Shown here: piece by piece, positions 43,843 to 52,351 of the stretch | Position numbering within the stretch: position 1 is the first letter of the stretch | Layout: each line of letters starts with the position of its first letter | Assembly (NCBI GenBank): GCA_003635255.1 | Contig: PYJC01000069.1 | Coordinates: 1 to 54,719, forward strand | Source: Candidatus Poribacteria bacterium | GTDB taxonomy: Bacteria > Poribacteria > WGA-4E > WGA-3G | Length of the DNA: 54,719 nucleotides | Direction: 5' to 3' | Position numbers and translations under genes: made by a program | Notes under the pieces: model-generated | What the model saw: only the letters and a program-made list of their open reading frames with translations | The model's database searches: none | Told to the model about the DNA's origin: nothing

Positions 43843-44979
43843 TTATTGAAAAAACGTGAAGAAAGGGCCTCGGCACAAAAGCGTCAAGATAACACCCAAA
43901 CAGATCACAGGTGCGAACCGTAAAGAGTGCTGGATCTGGATCTTGTTATCAAAATCCTCAAATGCACCATCTGTTGCCAGTTGTTTCAATTCTACCGCTT
44001 TCTCTTTTGACACTCCCCCAGGCAATGTCCCAACAATAATATTTGAATTCAACACATTTGGGAGCGAAAACCTTTGTTTACTATAACTAATTTCTCCATC
44101 GTCCCCTTCGACTTTAACAATCTGTTCAGCTGGCACCATGCCCTCTTTCAAATCAGAGATGTCTACCTCATGATCTAATACCATACTGTCAAGATTCTCG
44201 ACGAAATGCTTTCCAAAGAAAAACACCGCAAGATAAAGAAAGTATATCTTCAAGAGCGGGGTGTACGCCTCCGACCAAGCCTTCAGCGTCCAAGGAGTTG
44301 TGATAACCATCAACTCAATCATCACTACACAAACAACATAATTCCAAATCCTCTCCAGACCGAATTTCTTTACATAGTAACTGCAGATGAAATACAGAGA
44401 AAATACAATCAAGAGCTGATGCCACAGTCCCAGTTCAATCCCTAACCAGTCCAGTGAGAGTACAATAAACTGCCGCAACCCGAGTAGAAAAACAAGCCGA
44501 AATATCCTATCAAGAATCTGTTTATGGAAATCTTCTCGTTGGAAGATTAGTATAAACGCTTGCCATTTCTGTTGAATATTTGTCTTCAGGCAAAGATAAG
44601 TAACAAGGATCATACAATACGGCACGAAAATATTGATAATGAGGGTTGTAGGTGTGTATTGCGCGAATGCCGCCGCCTCCGAAAACAATCCCACTGGCAT
44701 CAGTAGAGAGGCACCCCAAACAAATTTGGCATCTCCTGCTGCAAAAATACCAAACCAATAGAATAGCAGAACGATTAAAAAACCGCCTACAATCGTAAAG
44801 ATACTGTTTAATAGACCACTACCTCCTGACAAAACTGAGATGACTTGATTGAGAATCCCAGCGTAGATAATCCCGTAACTGCAAAGATTCTTAATCTTCC
44901 TTTCTCGCAGATCTGTATAGGTAGCATAACAACAGAAAAGTAGAAGAAGACCGATAAACAAGTTCTGATAATTTAGCAT
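43843..44979 (-). CDS. A24-type prepilin peptidase-like membrane protease, archaeal-like architecture (copy 2)
   Basis: 378 aa, paralogue of the protein at 38920-40041. Catalytic aspartates in CYATYTDLRERKIKNLCSYG and GIFAAGDAKFVWG; eight or so membrane spans; the soluble segment VDISDLKEGMVPAEQIVKVE and the C-terminal VSKEKAVELKQLATDGAFED then a last hydrophobic segment. The two copies share order and spacing of motifs but differ in most positions, so the split is old. It lies between the Kelch protein (17 bases upstream) and the ABM-like gene and belongs to the gene set with the diverged peptide 4, fitting a one-peptidase-per-peptide-type arrangement. Confidence 0.75.
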   Translation of the reverse strand: MLNYQNLFIGLLLLFCCYATYTDLRERKIKNLCSYGIIYAGILNQVISVLSGGSGLLNSIFTIVGGFLIVLLFYWFGIFAAGDAKFVWGASLLMPVGLFSEAAAFAQYTPTTLIINIFVPYCMILVTYLCLKTNIQQKWQAFILIFQREDFHKQILDRIFRLVFLLGLRQFIVLSLDWLGIELGLWHQLLIVFSLYFICSYYVKKFGLERIWNYVVCVVMIELMVITTPWTLKAWSEAYTPLLKIYFLYLAVFFFGKHFVENLDSMVLDHEVDISDLKEGMVPAEQIVKVEGDDGEISYSKQRFSLPNVLNSNIIVGTLPGGVSKEKAVELKQLATDGAFEDFDNKIQIQHSLRFAPVICLGVILTLLCRGPFFTFFQ

Positions 44980-44996
44980 CGTTTAAACTCACAAAA

Positions 44997-46139
44997 TTAG
45001 TTTTGGCGTTCTATTTTCAACGCGCCCCAGCGCGTTGGGAGTTTTCCCTTTGCTGTGACGGCACGAAAACCAGTATCAAAGACTTCAACGGTTGGAGAAA
45101 GTTCCCCATCTTCTGTGGTGCCACCAAAGGCATAAATCTTGCCGTTGATCGTCACTGTAGAAAATGGCGATAGGGTTGGAGCAGGAGGCGTAGGACTTAA
45201 ACGCCATCTCTTCGTAACCGGGTCATACACTTCAGTCCTCGTCAGCCGCTCACCTCGGACACCATGCGCCCCCACAGCGTAACCGCCAATGAGATAGATT
45301 TTATCCGCAATAACACTTATTACAAAGTTCTTTCTCAGATTTGGCATGTCAGGTCTCTTCCGCCACCGATTGACTCTCGGTTCATAGACCTCAATCGTTC
45401 CAAGAGCGGGACCTCCCGCACCGACTTGCGGCCAGCCAGACCCGCCGATGGCGTAAATCGTATCATCAATGACCGCCGTTGCAATACCATCACGTCTTGT
45501 CGGCATGTCCGCCCGTTTTGCCCATGTATCGCTAACAGGATCATAGACTTCTACGAGATCAAGGCGTCCTTGCAGCCCAGGTTTCTTCTCCTTTGGATCG
45601 AGAAGCCCACCAATAGCATAGATTTTGCCAGCGACCGCACCAACACCGAACTGTATACGGGAAACCGGCAAGTCCTGCTTCCTGACCCACGTGTCGGTGT
45701 GTGGATCGTACATCTCAACGGCTTTCAGAAATTTGAAATTCTTACCATGGTTGTCTTTCCCGGCGTATCCTGCCATAACATAGATTTTTCCATCAACAAC
45801 AGCGGTCTTAGCACCTGCCCGGACGGTCGGCATGTTCGCAAGTCTTTGCCACGTGTTGGTTTCTGGGTCATACATCTCCACCAAGGACATCCCAAATGGA
45901 CCCCGCCAAATACCAGGGCCCGGCTCACGCAAAACACCACGGGCATGTTCAAAGAGTGTCCCACCGATGAGATAAATCTTACCATCCACTACAGCGGTCG
46001 AAAAGCTTTTTCGATGCGTTGGAAGTTCAGAAATAACTTCCCATTTTGCCACGGCAACGGTGCCTACCATTATAAATAGGGAAGCTCCGACAACCAATTT
46101 AAAAAGCATTAATTGTAAACCATCATGCTGTTTGAACAT
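44997..46139 (-). CDS. Secreted Kelch-repeat beta-propeller protein
   Basis: 380 aa from the ATG at 46139 (GGGAGG, eight-base spacing). N-terminal hydrophobic signal (LMLFKLVVGASLFIMVGTVA), then Kelch repeats with the usual signature: KIYLIGGT, EMYDPETNTWQRLANMPTVR, GKIYVMAGY, EVYDPVSDTWAKRADMPTRR, TIYAIGGSGWPQ, KIYLIGGYAVG and KIYAFGGTTED. Six blades are visible. The end KGKLPTRWGALKIERQ carries a variant of the Trp-Gly-x-Leu-Lys tag. Takes the place that TolB propellers hold in gene set I, next to a peptide gene and an A24 peptidase. Propeller ligand unknown. Confidence 0.85.
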   Translation of the reverse strand: MFKQHDGLQLMLFKLVVGASLFIMVGTVAVAKWEVISELPTHRKSFSTAVVDGKIYLIGGTLFEHARGVLREPGPGIWRGPFGMSLVEMYDPETNTWQRLANMPTVRAGAKTAVVDGKIYVMAGYAGKDNHGKNFKFLKAVEMYDPHTDTWVRKQDLPVSRIQFGVGAVAGKIYAIGGLLDPKEKKPGLQGRLDLVEVYDPVSDTWAKRADMPTRRDGIATAVIDDTIYAIGGSGWPQVGAGGPALGTIEVYEPRVNRWRKRPDMPNLRKNFVISVIADKIYLIGGYAVGAHGVRGERLTRTEVYDPVTKRWRLSPTPPAPTLSPFSTVTINGKIYAFGGTTEDGELSPTVEVFDTGFRAVTAKGKLPTRWGALKIERQN

Positions 46140-46417
46140 TATGTGTACCTCCCTATCAAGGCAAATTGAATGCTAAGGATGTGCGGAAAAAAGCCAAAAG
46201 CAGGACCTGCCTAAACTTCTTCCGCACGAAATTTATCCCTTAAAATTTATCCTTAGGGTCGGTTATTTGTGTGTGGAAGAACTGCGAAAATGGCTATCAG
46301 GCATCAGCCATCAGACCCTTGTGGCGACAAGGGTTTCAGTTGCTCCCATAGGCACCTGACCGCTGACGACTAATGATTTTCGATAGTTATTCCAGATCTA
46401 CAGAGGACAGCCGCCTC
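46140..46417. other. Intergenic region between peptide 4 and the Kelch gene
   Basis: No open frame of note. Contains a hairpin ACCCTTGT / ACAAGGGT at 46315-46334 (eight pairs, four-base loop) and, around it, copies of tatcaggcatcagccatcag and gcacctgaccgctgacgac, reminiscent of the intergenic repeats in the ribosomal cluster. The hairpin could end the peptide mRNA, as in the other units. Confidence 0.45.
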
Positions 46418-46708
46418 TTATATATCAACACAAAAATAGAACGCATCACCGTTTTGGTGGAAACCGGAGCGACAATCTTCCTCATCTTTTAGACACCAAA
46501 CGTGATTATCGTCTGACTCACCACACATATACCAAGGATTCTCATCAGCAGCCTGAGCGGTATCAGGTGTCAGCATCACTGATGCGAAAATAGCGCCCGT
46601 TGCCACTGTCCCTGCGACCAGTGCATTCTTATGCGCAACGTGACCATCTTCTTTGACGAAGAAATCACTTAGACGCTGTTTCGTCAGTTGGGCTACGTGT
46701 TTCTGCAT
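46418..46708 (-). CDS. Cys-containing RiPP-like precursor peptide 4 (diverged)
   Basis: 96 aa; ATG at 46708 behind AAAGGAGG. The leader differs in most positions from peptides 1-3 but keeps their register: F16, E20-D21-G22, V24, a hydrophobic stretch (ALVAGTVATGAIFASVML) and A51-Q-A53. The presumed mature part has only four Cys (YMCGESDDNHVWCLKDEEDC, FYFCVDI), with a weak echo of the W-C and G-C motifs. This is the member belonging to the Kelch/A24 copy 2 gene set. I infer the same processing route but a different product. Confidence 0.7.
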   Translation of the reverse strand: MQKHVAQLTKQRLSDFFVKEDGHVAHKNALVAGTVATGAIFASVMLTPDTAQAADENPWYMCGESDDNHVWCLKDEEDCRSGFHQNGDAFYFCVDI

Positions 46709-46914
46709 TAGTTTTCACCTCCTTTCATATATCGGATAAACTTACCAAATACTGTTCATGCGACGCACCGTTGAGAACTTGGAAAGAATATAAGGATAAA
46801 CCTTAAAGGACAAATTCAACACTCAACAGCAACTGTTCACAATTCCATAGTTTGGTAAGACCTTACATGGCAGTATGAAGGGCTAAAAGGGTTTTGGTAA
46901 ACATAACCCCAAGT

Positions 46915-48555
46915 TCAGAGAAGATTTTCTAATATTTTTTCGACACGTTCCGGTTCTTTGCTGATGGAATGAAGGACGGTTTTAACCTCCATCGGCGTGT
47001 GTTCTTCCAGAAGGGTCATCGCAATGGCCTGCTCCATATCAACTGGCACCGGCACCTTTGATTGCACGAATGCCTCTGACTCAATTTCACCGCATACCGG
47101 GTTGTAATGCTTTTTAAAAAGTAGGCGATGTTTCGCAGATTTAGGCTGGTGTACCTTACGATTTTGCAGATCCCGAAATAAACAGAGGATTCGCTGAATA
47201 GTCCCTTCCCATGTATAAGTTGAAATCGCCTTTAATCCTGCTTGCACCAAATCCTTCTGTTCGTTAGGATTTTCGAGCAAAAACCTGAGTTCTTCCGATA
47301 TGGATTCAACCGATAAATCAACCGGATCGAAAAGACTTGAGGATCCTTTAATAAACCGACACGCACCCGCAATCTCTTCAGGCTCGGAATATCCCCAGAC
47401 AACCGTTGGAATGCCACACGCAACCACCTCAAGCAGGATTAACGGTGATGACCCCAGTATCGCTGGAAACACCAACGCATCTAACGCATTAAAGATAAAT
47501 GGACTCGCCTCTTTGTCTTGCAGAGACGCAATATTAAAAAAGTTAACGTCACCATCACTTAGGTCATTGCCTACCTGCGTGGAATGAATAACCAACCAGT
47601 TGAAATCTGGGTTAACAAGTCGCAGTTTTCGCAAGAAACGAGACATTTCGTGTGGATGAAGTCCCGGCACCACCCCTACCAACGGCTTTTGCAAAATCGC
47701 ATCATTCCCGAGTGCCTGAGACAATTGGTGCTTACACTTCGTTTTGTCCATCGGTTTGAAAACAGACGTATCAATACCATAAGGAATATGATGAAAAACA
47801 CTCAGATCAGGAACGAGATCTGAAAAAAAGGGCTGCGTCCAAGAAGCGTCACACGCAAACGCGTCAAAATCTCTCAATGCCGCACATCTCTCAAGCGCAG
47901 TGTTACGTGATTCATGACTTATCAAGGTCTCGTTGGACAAGCGAAGTATAACTGGGTACCTGTTAAATTTCAGGAAAATCTGTTCTCCTACAGTGAGCGG
48001 AACTAAAGCAAGTATGCCATCGCAATCCTTCGGAATAAACTTTGCTGGCGAAAATGAACGGTCACTTCTGAAGAAAATCGGGTGAACACCTTCAGTCCGT
48101 AAGCTATCTTCAATGCTTTGACGATCATCGCCTGTATCTGAGACAGGCAAATAAAGATCAGCATGACTTGCCAGCGTAGTCAGCAAATGATGGTTCGCCG
48201 CACTCAATAAAAAAGAGGTTGTCTTTTTGCTCTCCAAAACTCCCCCTGTCAGAAAAATTCTCGGTCGCTCACTACGCTGAGGTGGTTCAATTTTAGATGG
48301 ATCTAGCGAAATCAGAAACCCGATTTCTGAAAGTTTTGAAAGAAAGTTGAATGCCTCAAAAACCTCAGAACGGTTATATTTATCGGTGAGGATTTCAAGA
48401 ATAGCATCCATCTCCAAACTACCACAGGCATTTAAAACGTCGCAAACAACTTCATTTATAGGAACAACAACACCTGCATCAAGATCGGCAACAAATCGCT
48501 CGTCACCGCGTTTGAATTGATGAAGATTATGCAAATTGCAAGGGAATTGGATCAT
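46915..48555 (-). CDS. PqqD-like domain fused to GT-B glycosyltransferase, copy 2
   Basis: 546 aa. N-terminal 85 residues: HNLHQFKRGDERFVADLDAG, VVVPINEVVCDVLNACGS, ILTDKYNRSEVFEAFNFLSK, a leader-binding (RRE) type fold like that heading SCIFF-type radical SAM maturases. A GT-B glycosyltransferase follows, with VFHHIPYGIDTSVFKPMDKT and the donor domain LLEVVACGIPTVVWGYSEPE. The first Glu of the EX7E motif is replaced (GSSPLILLE), so activity is doubtful. After about residue 480 there is a C-terminal tail with SEAFVQSKVPVPVDMEQAIA. Starts 13 bases after copy 1 ends, with AGAGGA as ribosome site. Confidence 0.75.
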   Translation of the reverse strand: MIQFPCNLHNLHQFKRGDERFVADLDAGVVVPINEVVCDVLNACGSLEMDAILEILTDKYNRSEVFEAFNFLSKLSEIGFLISLDPSKIEPPQRSERPRIFLTGGVLESKKTTSFLLSAANHHLLTTLASHADLYLPVSDTGDDRQSIEDSLRTEGVHPIFFRSDRSFSPAKFIPKDCDGILALVPLTVGEQIFLKFNRYPVILRLSNETLISHESRNTALERCAALRDFDAFACDASWTQPFFSDLVPDLSVFHHIPYGIDTSVFKPMDKTKCKHQLSQALGNDAILQKPLVGVVPGLHPHEMSRFLRKLRLVNPDFNWLVIHSTQVGNDLSDGDVNFFNIASLQDKEASPFIFNALDALVFPAILGSSPLILLEVVACGIPTVVWGYSEPEEIAGACRFIKGSSSLFDPVDLSVESISEELRFLLENPNEQKDLVQAGLKAISTYTWEGTIQRILCLFRDLQNRKVHQPKSAKHRLLFKKHYNPVCGEIESEAFVQSKVPVPVDMEQAIAMTLLEEHTPMEVKTVLHSISKEPERVEKILENLL

Positions 48556-48568
48556 TGTTTTACTTCCT

Positions 48569-50266
48569 CTACCCGTTTACGGATTCTTCAAAACTAAAGA
48601 CCTTTTTGAGAATCGTTTCGGTTCTCCGCTCACCATAAAGATGATGTAATACAGCTTCAACTTCATGTCGACTGTGTTTTCTAAGGAGTGCCAATGATAA
48701 GCCTTCCGCTATGGATTGGGCATAGCGGTTATTCATCAGGGGTCTTTCCTTATCAAGCGTAATGTTGTTCAATATGGATTGGCTCTCAAACCGTCTTCGC
48801 CGATTGTTAAAATAAGGTGTAAAAGAGATACCAAAGTGTCGTTTATATTGATCCTCTAACTGCTGGGTTTCTTTCAATCTCCTGAACAATGTAATAACAT
48901 TCTCCGCGGTTTTATCCCATGTAAAAGTTAAGGCTCTTTCTCTCGCCTTTTCACCTAACTCCAGTCGTGCCTTCTCATCTGTTAGGAGGGCATTGACGGC
49001 ATTTGCCATTACGCTCGGTGAAACCGCTCCCGCGAAACTTCCGATTTCATTCTCATGAGCCTCTGCCGGCACAATAACCCCCGCATCACCAACAACCTCA
49101 GGAAGTCCATCAAGACGTGGCACAACTGGTGGTATTCCACAAGCCATTGTCTCTAAGAGCGCAAGTCCAAATGTTTCTTCACCGACCATTGATGGGAAAC
49201 AGTAGACATCAAAAGCACTCAAAAATCGGGCAAGTTGGTCTCTGGATTGTTGTGGTGCACAAAGCAGATTCGGTGGAAGTTGCTGATGCGCGTAGATGTT
49301 CAGCGTTGGAGCTGTAAGAAGAAAACATACATGCGGAAGGCGTTTCGCAATTTTCACGTAAATCCCCGCACCTTTCTCAGGCTGTAATCTTGAGAAGAAA
49401 CCCACAACCGGTGAAGTGGCAACTTGAGGAGCGTCAAGCATCCTTGCAACTTCATTTTTAGCTTTCTGTTTCTCGAATGGATGAAATTTGTTATGGTCAA
49501 CCCCCAATGGTATAGTTTGAAAAACGTCCTTGTTAGAAACGAGTCGACCATAAAGATCCCTCACTGAATTCGTCGGAACCAAAAAGGCATCAAAAGGACG
49601 CATCGCTGCATACCAGAGCAACCCTGCATTGATGCAATCACCATTATGGCCCCTCGCGCAATAAATCGGAACAATAAAAGGGGCATCAATATAACGTAAA
49701 AGAGAAAGGAACCGTGTGTCTTGGTGACTTTCTAACAGAACGGCATCGTAATTGCCGCCAATCAACTTCAGAAGTTCCGCTCTATCGTTCCCTTGGAACC
49801 TAATACCCCGCACATTCTCCTTAAACACTTCGTCGCTTTCACCTACTATATTGAGAGAAGCATGTGCCTCCAGAGATTTAACGAGATTCTGATGCGCAAC
49901 CGACACCCCGCTCGTTGCTCTTGTAATATCAACCGTATGGGAACTTCTTTGCAGGACGAGGACCTTTAATCTTTCTGAAGCCTCTGTCTCTGGCGCGGAT
50001 ATATCCATTTCAAAATTTGAGAAAAGAACCCCTCGCCGTTCCAGTGTAGCCAGTGAATTTAATGCCTCAACGACTAAATCGCTGTCGTATTTTTTTCCAA
50101 GTCGCCCTATGATTTCTTCACTTGAAAAGCAGGGACACAAATCAAGAATCTCCCAGACAATGTTATCTATTTCTAAAACAAGGCATTGGCTAATATCCGC
50201 GACATACATACGATTGCCCTGTCGGAATTTATGTAGATGGGTAGTAGGTTTCGGACATACTAACAT
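48569..50266 (-). CDS. PqqD-like domain fused to GT4-family glycosyltransferase, copy 1
   Basis: 565 aa from the ATG at 50266 (GAGGAG seven bases ahead); the frame is open further up but overlaps the cytochrome fusion gene. Residues 1-85 are the leader-binding-like module (TTHLHKFRQGNRMYVADISQ, LVLEIDNIVWEILDLCPC, RLGKKYDSDLVVEALNSLAT). A full GT4 follows: GVSVAHQNLVKSLEAHAS, FQTIPLGVDHNKFHPFEKQ, VGFFSRLQPEKGAGIYVKIA and the intact donor motif GEETFGLALLETMACGIPPV (EX7E). It is thus the best candidate for an active enzyme of the three. C-terminal tail with LSLALLRKHSRHEVEAVLHH, which recurs in copy 2 (AMTLLEEHTPMEVKTVLHSI) and in fragment B, a conserved end module. Confidence 0.85.
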   Translation of the reverse strand: MLVCPKPTTHLHKFRQGNRMYVADISQCLVLEIDNIVWEILDLCPCFSSEEIIGRLGKKYDSDLVVEALNSLATLERRGVLFSNFEMDISAPETEASERLKVLVLQRSSHTVDITRATSGVSVAHQNLVKSLEAHASLNIVGESDEVFKENVRGIRFQGNDRAELLKLIGGNYDAVLLESHQDTRFLSLLRYIDAPFIVPIYCARGHNGDCINAGLLWYAAMRPFDAFLVPTNSVRDLYGRLVSNKDVFQTIPLGVDHNKFHPFEKQKAKNEVARMLDAPQVATSPVVGFFSRLQPEKGAGIYVKIAKRLPHVCFLLTAPTLNIYAHQQLPPNLLCAPQQSRDQLARFLSAFDVYCFPSMVGEETFGLALLETMACGIPPVVPRLDGLPEVVGDAGVIVPAEAHENEIGSFAGAVSPSVMANAVNALLTDEKARLELGEKARERALTFTWDKTAENVITLFRRLKETQQLEDQYKRHFGISFTPYFNNRRRRFESQSILNNITLDKERPLMNNRYAQSIAEGLSLALLRKHSRHEVEAVLHHLYGERRTETILKKVFSFEESVNG

Positions 50267-50279
50267 CGTGCTCTCCTCG

Positions 50280-52253
50280 CTAACGGCAGGTTTCCTTAAC
50301 CTTTCCACGCCAAATCCCACCGTCAATAACGCGTCCATCAATGACTAAAGTCGGGGACCCTTTGATATTGAGTTCCTTCGTCCTTTGTACTTCCTTGACG
50401 AGTTGCAGCGTCATCTTTTCGGATTCCACGGCTCGTGTGATCTTGCTTACATCTAATTCAACTTTCTTTGCGCAATGGACCCACGCTTCCTGTAGATGAT
50501 CAGCACGACAGATCAGATAATCAAAGCGCTTATCTGGATACAGTTCCGCGATAACCATTTGCCGTTTGTTCTCAATTAACTCGCTTTCACCATGTAGACT
50601 CGTAAACTCTGTCTGTCCAGTCGTATTTTTTTCCGATTCCTCCTTTTCACCTACAATAAATCGCAACTTGAAATCAATTCTGTTCAGATACCTTTTAAAA
50701 AATGGAAGCAATTCCTGCTCTGCTTGCACACCGTAGAGGCAAAACGACATAACAAAAAGTTCAATCTGTGGTTTCATAGGTCCGCGCATACGTTGTTCAA
50801 GGATCTGCTTGAGGCTTAACTGAGACCGACTGTGATCCACTTCCGGCATCAACTGCGCAACAAGCTGCTCAAATCCGGGGGAATGTTCTGGCGCGTGGCA
50901 TTCCATACACGTTGATGCCTCTACTTTCCCACGGATATTTGTAGTAAGCGGGGTATAGGTATGCTGTTTACCCGGTCCGTGACACGTTTCACACCCTACT
51001 TCGGCGAGATGTGCCCTATCTGAAGCACCAATCTGGTATCCACTCGAATAGCCAAATCCAGTGACGTGACAAGAAACGCATTTTGAATAATATTCTCGCC
51101 CCACGATTTGCAACGTGTTGAAGGCAGTTGCGTGCGAAGAGTGCGACCACTGGTCAAATTCCTTTCGATGGCATTCTTGGCATGCTTCGGAGCCGATATA
51201 ACTATTGTTGCTATCCTGCTCAAGTGTCTCTGAGGAAAACAGCGGATGACTCGCAACTTGCAATTGTGGATCACTCGCGACCTGCTCATAAAAATCGTTT
51301 AATAACTTCCTTACATTCGGATCGTCGCCAACCTCTTCAGTTAGGGCAATTTGCTCAACTGTAGATGAAGTTTGTCCAGCTGTATCAGTTAGGGTCAAGG
51401 CACCGAGTGTTTTGCCATGCGGATAACAATACGTCAACAAAACGTTGCCGACCCGTTCAGTGTTTCCAGTGTCACGACTCATAATCGCTGAGATATTAGG
51501 GTATTTCTGTGCAAGACTCTTATTCACTTTTGGCTGAAGATGACTTGATACGATGACAATATCCGCTTCTGCCTGAACTTCAGACATAAGCGAATCCAGC
51601 TTGTTTGAAATGGATGCTGTTTGACCAGTTTCAAGCAAAGAGAGCTCAATCAGAGCAACTTGCTTACTACCAACCGTTTTTATCAAGTAGGGACGCTGCT
51701 CTGGAGAAGATGCTTTTGAATGTGCAGCTAACAATTGAAAACGGTAGTTCGTCAAGGTCTGATCAATAGCATTCTCATCCGGTTGGGAGGAAACAAGGAC
51801 ATCATAACCCATCATCTCCATCGCTGTAAAAGTCGTTTGGACGCGCAACTGGTCTAATTCAGTAGTCTGCTCAAACACATCTGGCTTCATCTGTTCTGGT
51901 TCAAGCGGAAGAAACCCGCCGAGATCAACTAACAGTGGTGAGAACCCTTTATCCCTGATACCCGAAATCGCAGTCGCACGTCTCGGTAAACCGCCTGACT
52001 GACCGATGAAGCAACCACACGGTTCAAGGTGTGCCTGTGTATTGCCTGTGAAAAGTATTAGCACTGTTTGATCCGGCGAAGTCTGATCCAATTGTTGCAG
52101 GAAACCCTTCAAAGGTGTAGCACGAATCTGTGCAGCGGCTTGTTTGGTTTCTCTGATATGCCGTAACCTTTTCGCTTCACTCCACCGCTGATACGCAAAC
52201 GGACCAACAACGATAGCGGTTAAGAAAAGCAGCAGCAATATGTATTTTTTCAT
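50280..52253 (-). CDS. Membrane-anchored four-heme cytochrome with thioredoxin-like C-terminal domain (copy 2)
   Basis: 657 aa from the ATG at 52253 (GAAGGAG seven bases ahead). Same order as the copy at 31391: N-terminal anchor KKYILLLLFLTAIVVGPFAY, LILFTGNTQAHLEPCGCFIG with GQSGGLPRRATAIS, four heme sites (CQECH, CVSCH, CETCH, CMECH), thioredoxin-like domain VELF-type (IELFVMSFCLYGVQAEQELL) with cis-Pro loop GSPTLVIDGRVIDGG. The usual second active-site Cys is missing here too (CLYG), so the loss is conserved in both copies and probably functional. It is followed within 14 bases by the glycosyltransferase fusion. Together the gene duplicates show these functions travel with the peptide genes. 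Confidence 0.85.
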   Translation of the reverse strand: MKKYILLLLFLTAIVVGPFAYQRWSEAKRLRHIRETKQAAAQIRATPLKGFLQQLDQTSPDQTVLILFTGNTQAHLEPCGCFIGQSGGLPRRATAISGIRDKGFSPLLVDLGGFLPLEPEQMKPDVFEQTTELDQLRVQTTFTAMEMMGYDVLVSSQPDENAIDQTLTNYRFQLLAAHSKASSPEQRPYLIKTVGSKQVALIELSLLETGQTASISNKLDSLMSEVQAEADIVIVSSHLQPKVNKSLAQKYPNISAIMSRDTGNTERVGNVLLTYCYPHGKTLGALTLTDTAGQTSSTVEQIALTEEVGDDPNVRKLLNDFYEQVASDPQLQVASHPLFSSETLEQDSNNSYIGSEACQECHRKEFDQWSHSSHATAFNTLQIVGREYYSKCVSCHVTGFGYSSGYQIGASDRAHLAEVGCETCHGPGKQHTYTPLTTNIRGKVEASTCMECHAPEHSPGFEQLVAQLMPEVDHSRSQLSLKQILEQRMRGPMKPQIELFVMSFCLYGVQAEQELLPFFKRYLNRIDFKLRFIVGEKEESEKNTTGQTEFTSLHGESELIENKRQMVIAELYPDKRFDYLICRADHLQEAWVHCAKKVELDVSKITRAVESEKMTLQLVKEVQRTKELNIKGSPTLVIDGRVIDGGIWRGKVKETCR

Positions 52254-52313
52254 ATAAGTCTCCTTCTTTCGGAGTGTATAATACTTAAAGACCAAATTTT
52301 TGGGTGGTTTTCG

Positions 52314-52345
52314 TGCAAAATATGACAAAAATTGTAGCAAAATTG
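52314..52345 (-). promoter_or_regulatory. Possible promoter between BNR and cytochrome genes
   Basis: On the minus strand TTGACA lies just behind the BNR stop, followed after about 18 bases by TCATAT. The -35 box is perfect, the -10 box is weak. The same TTGACAATTTTGC occurs at 42226-42242 before the glycosyltransferase fragment A. Downstream of both copies the minus strand reads attttgcacgaaaac. Confidence 0.35.
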
Positions 52346-52351
52346 TCAAGA

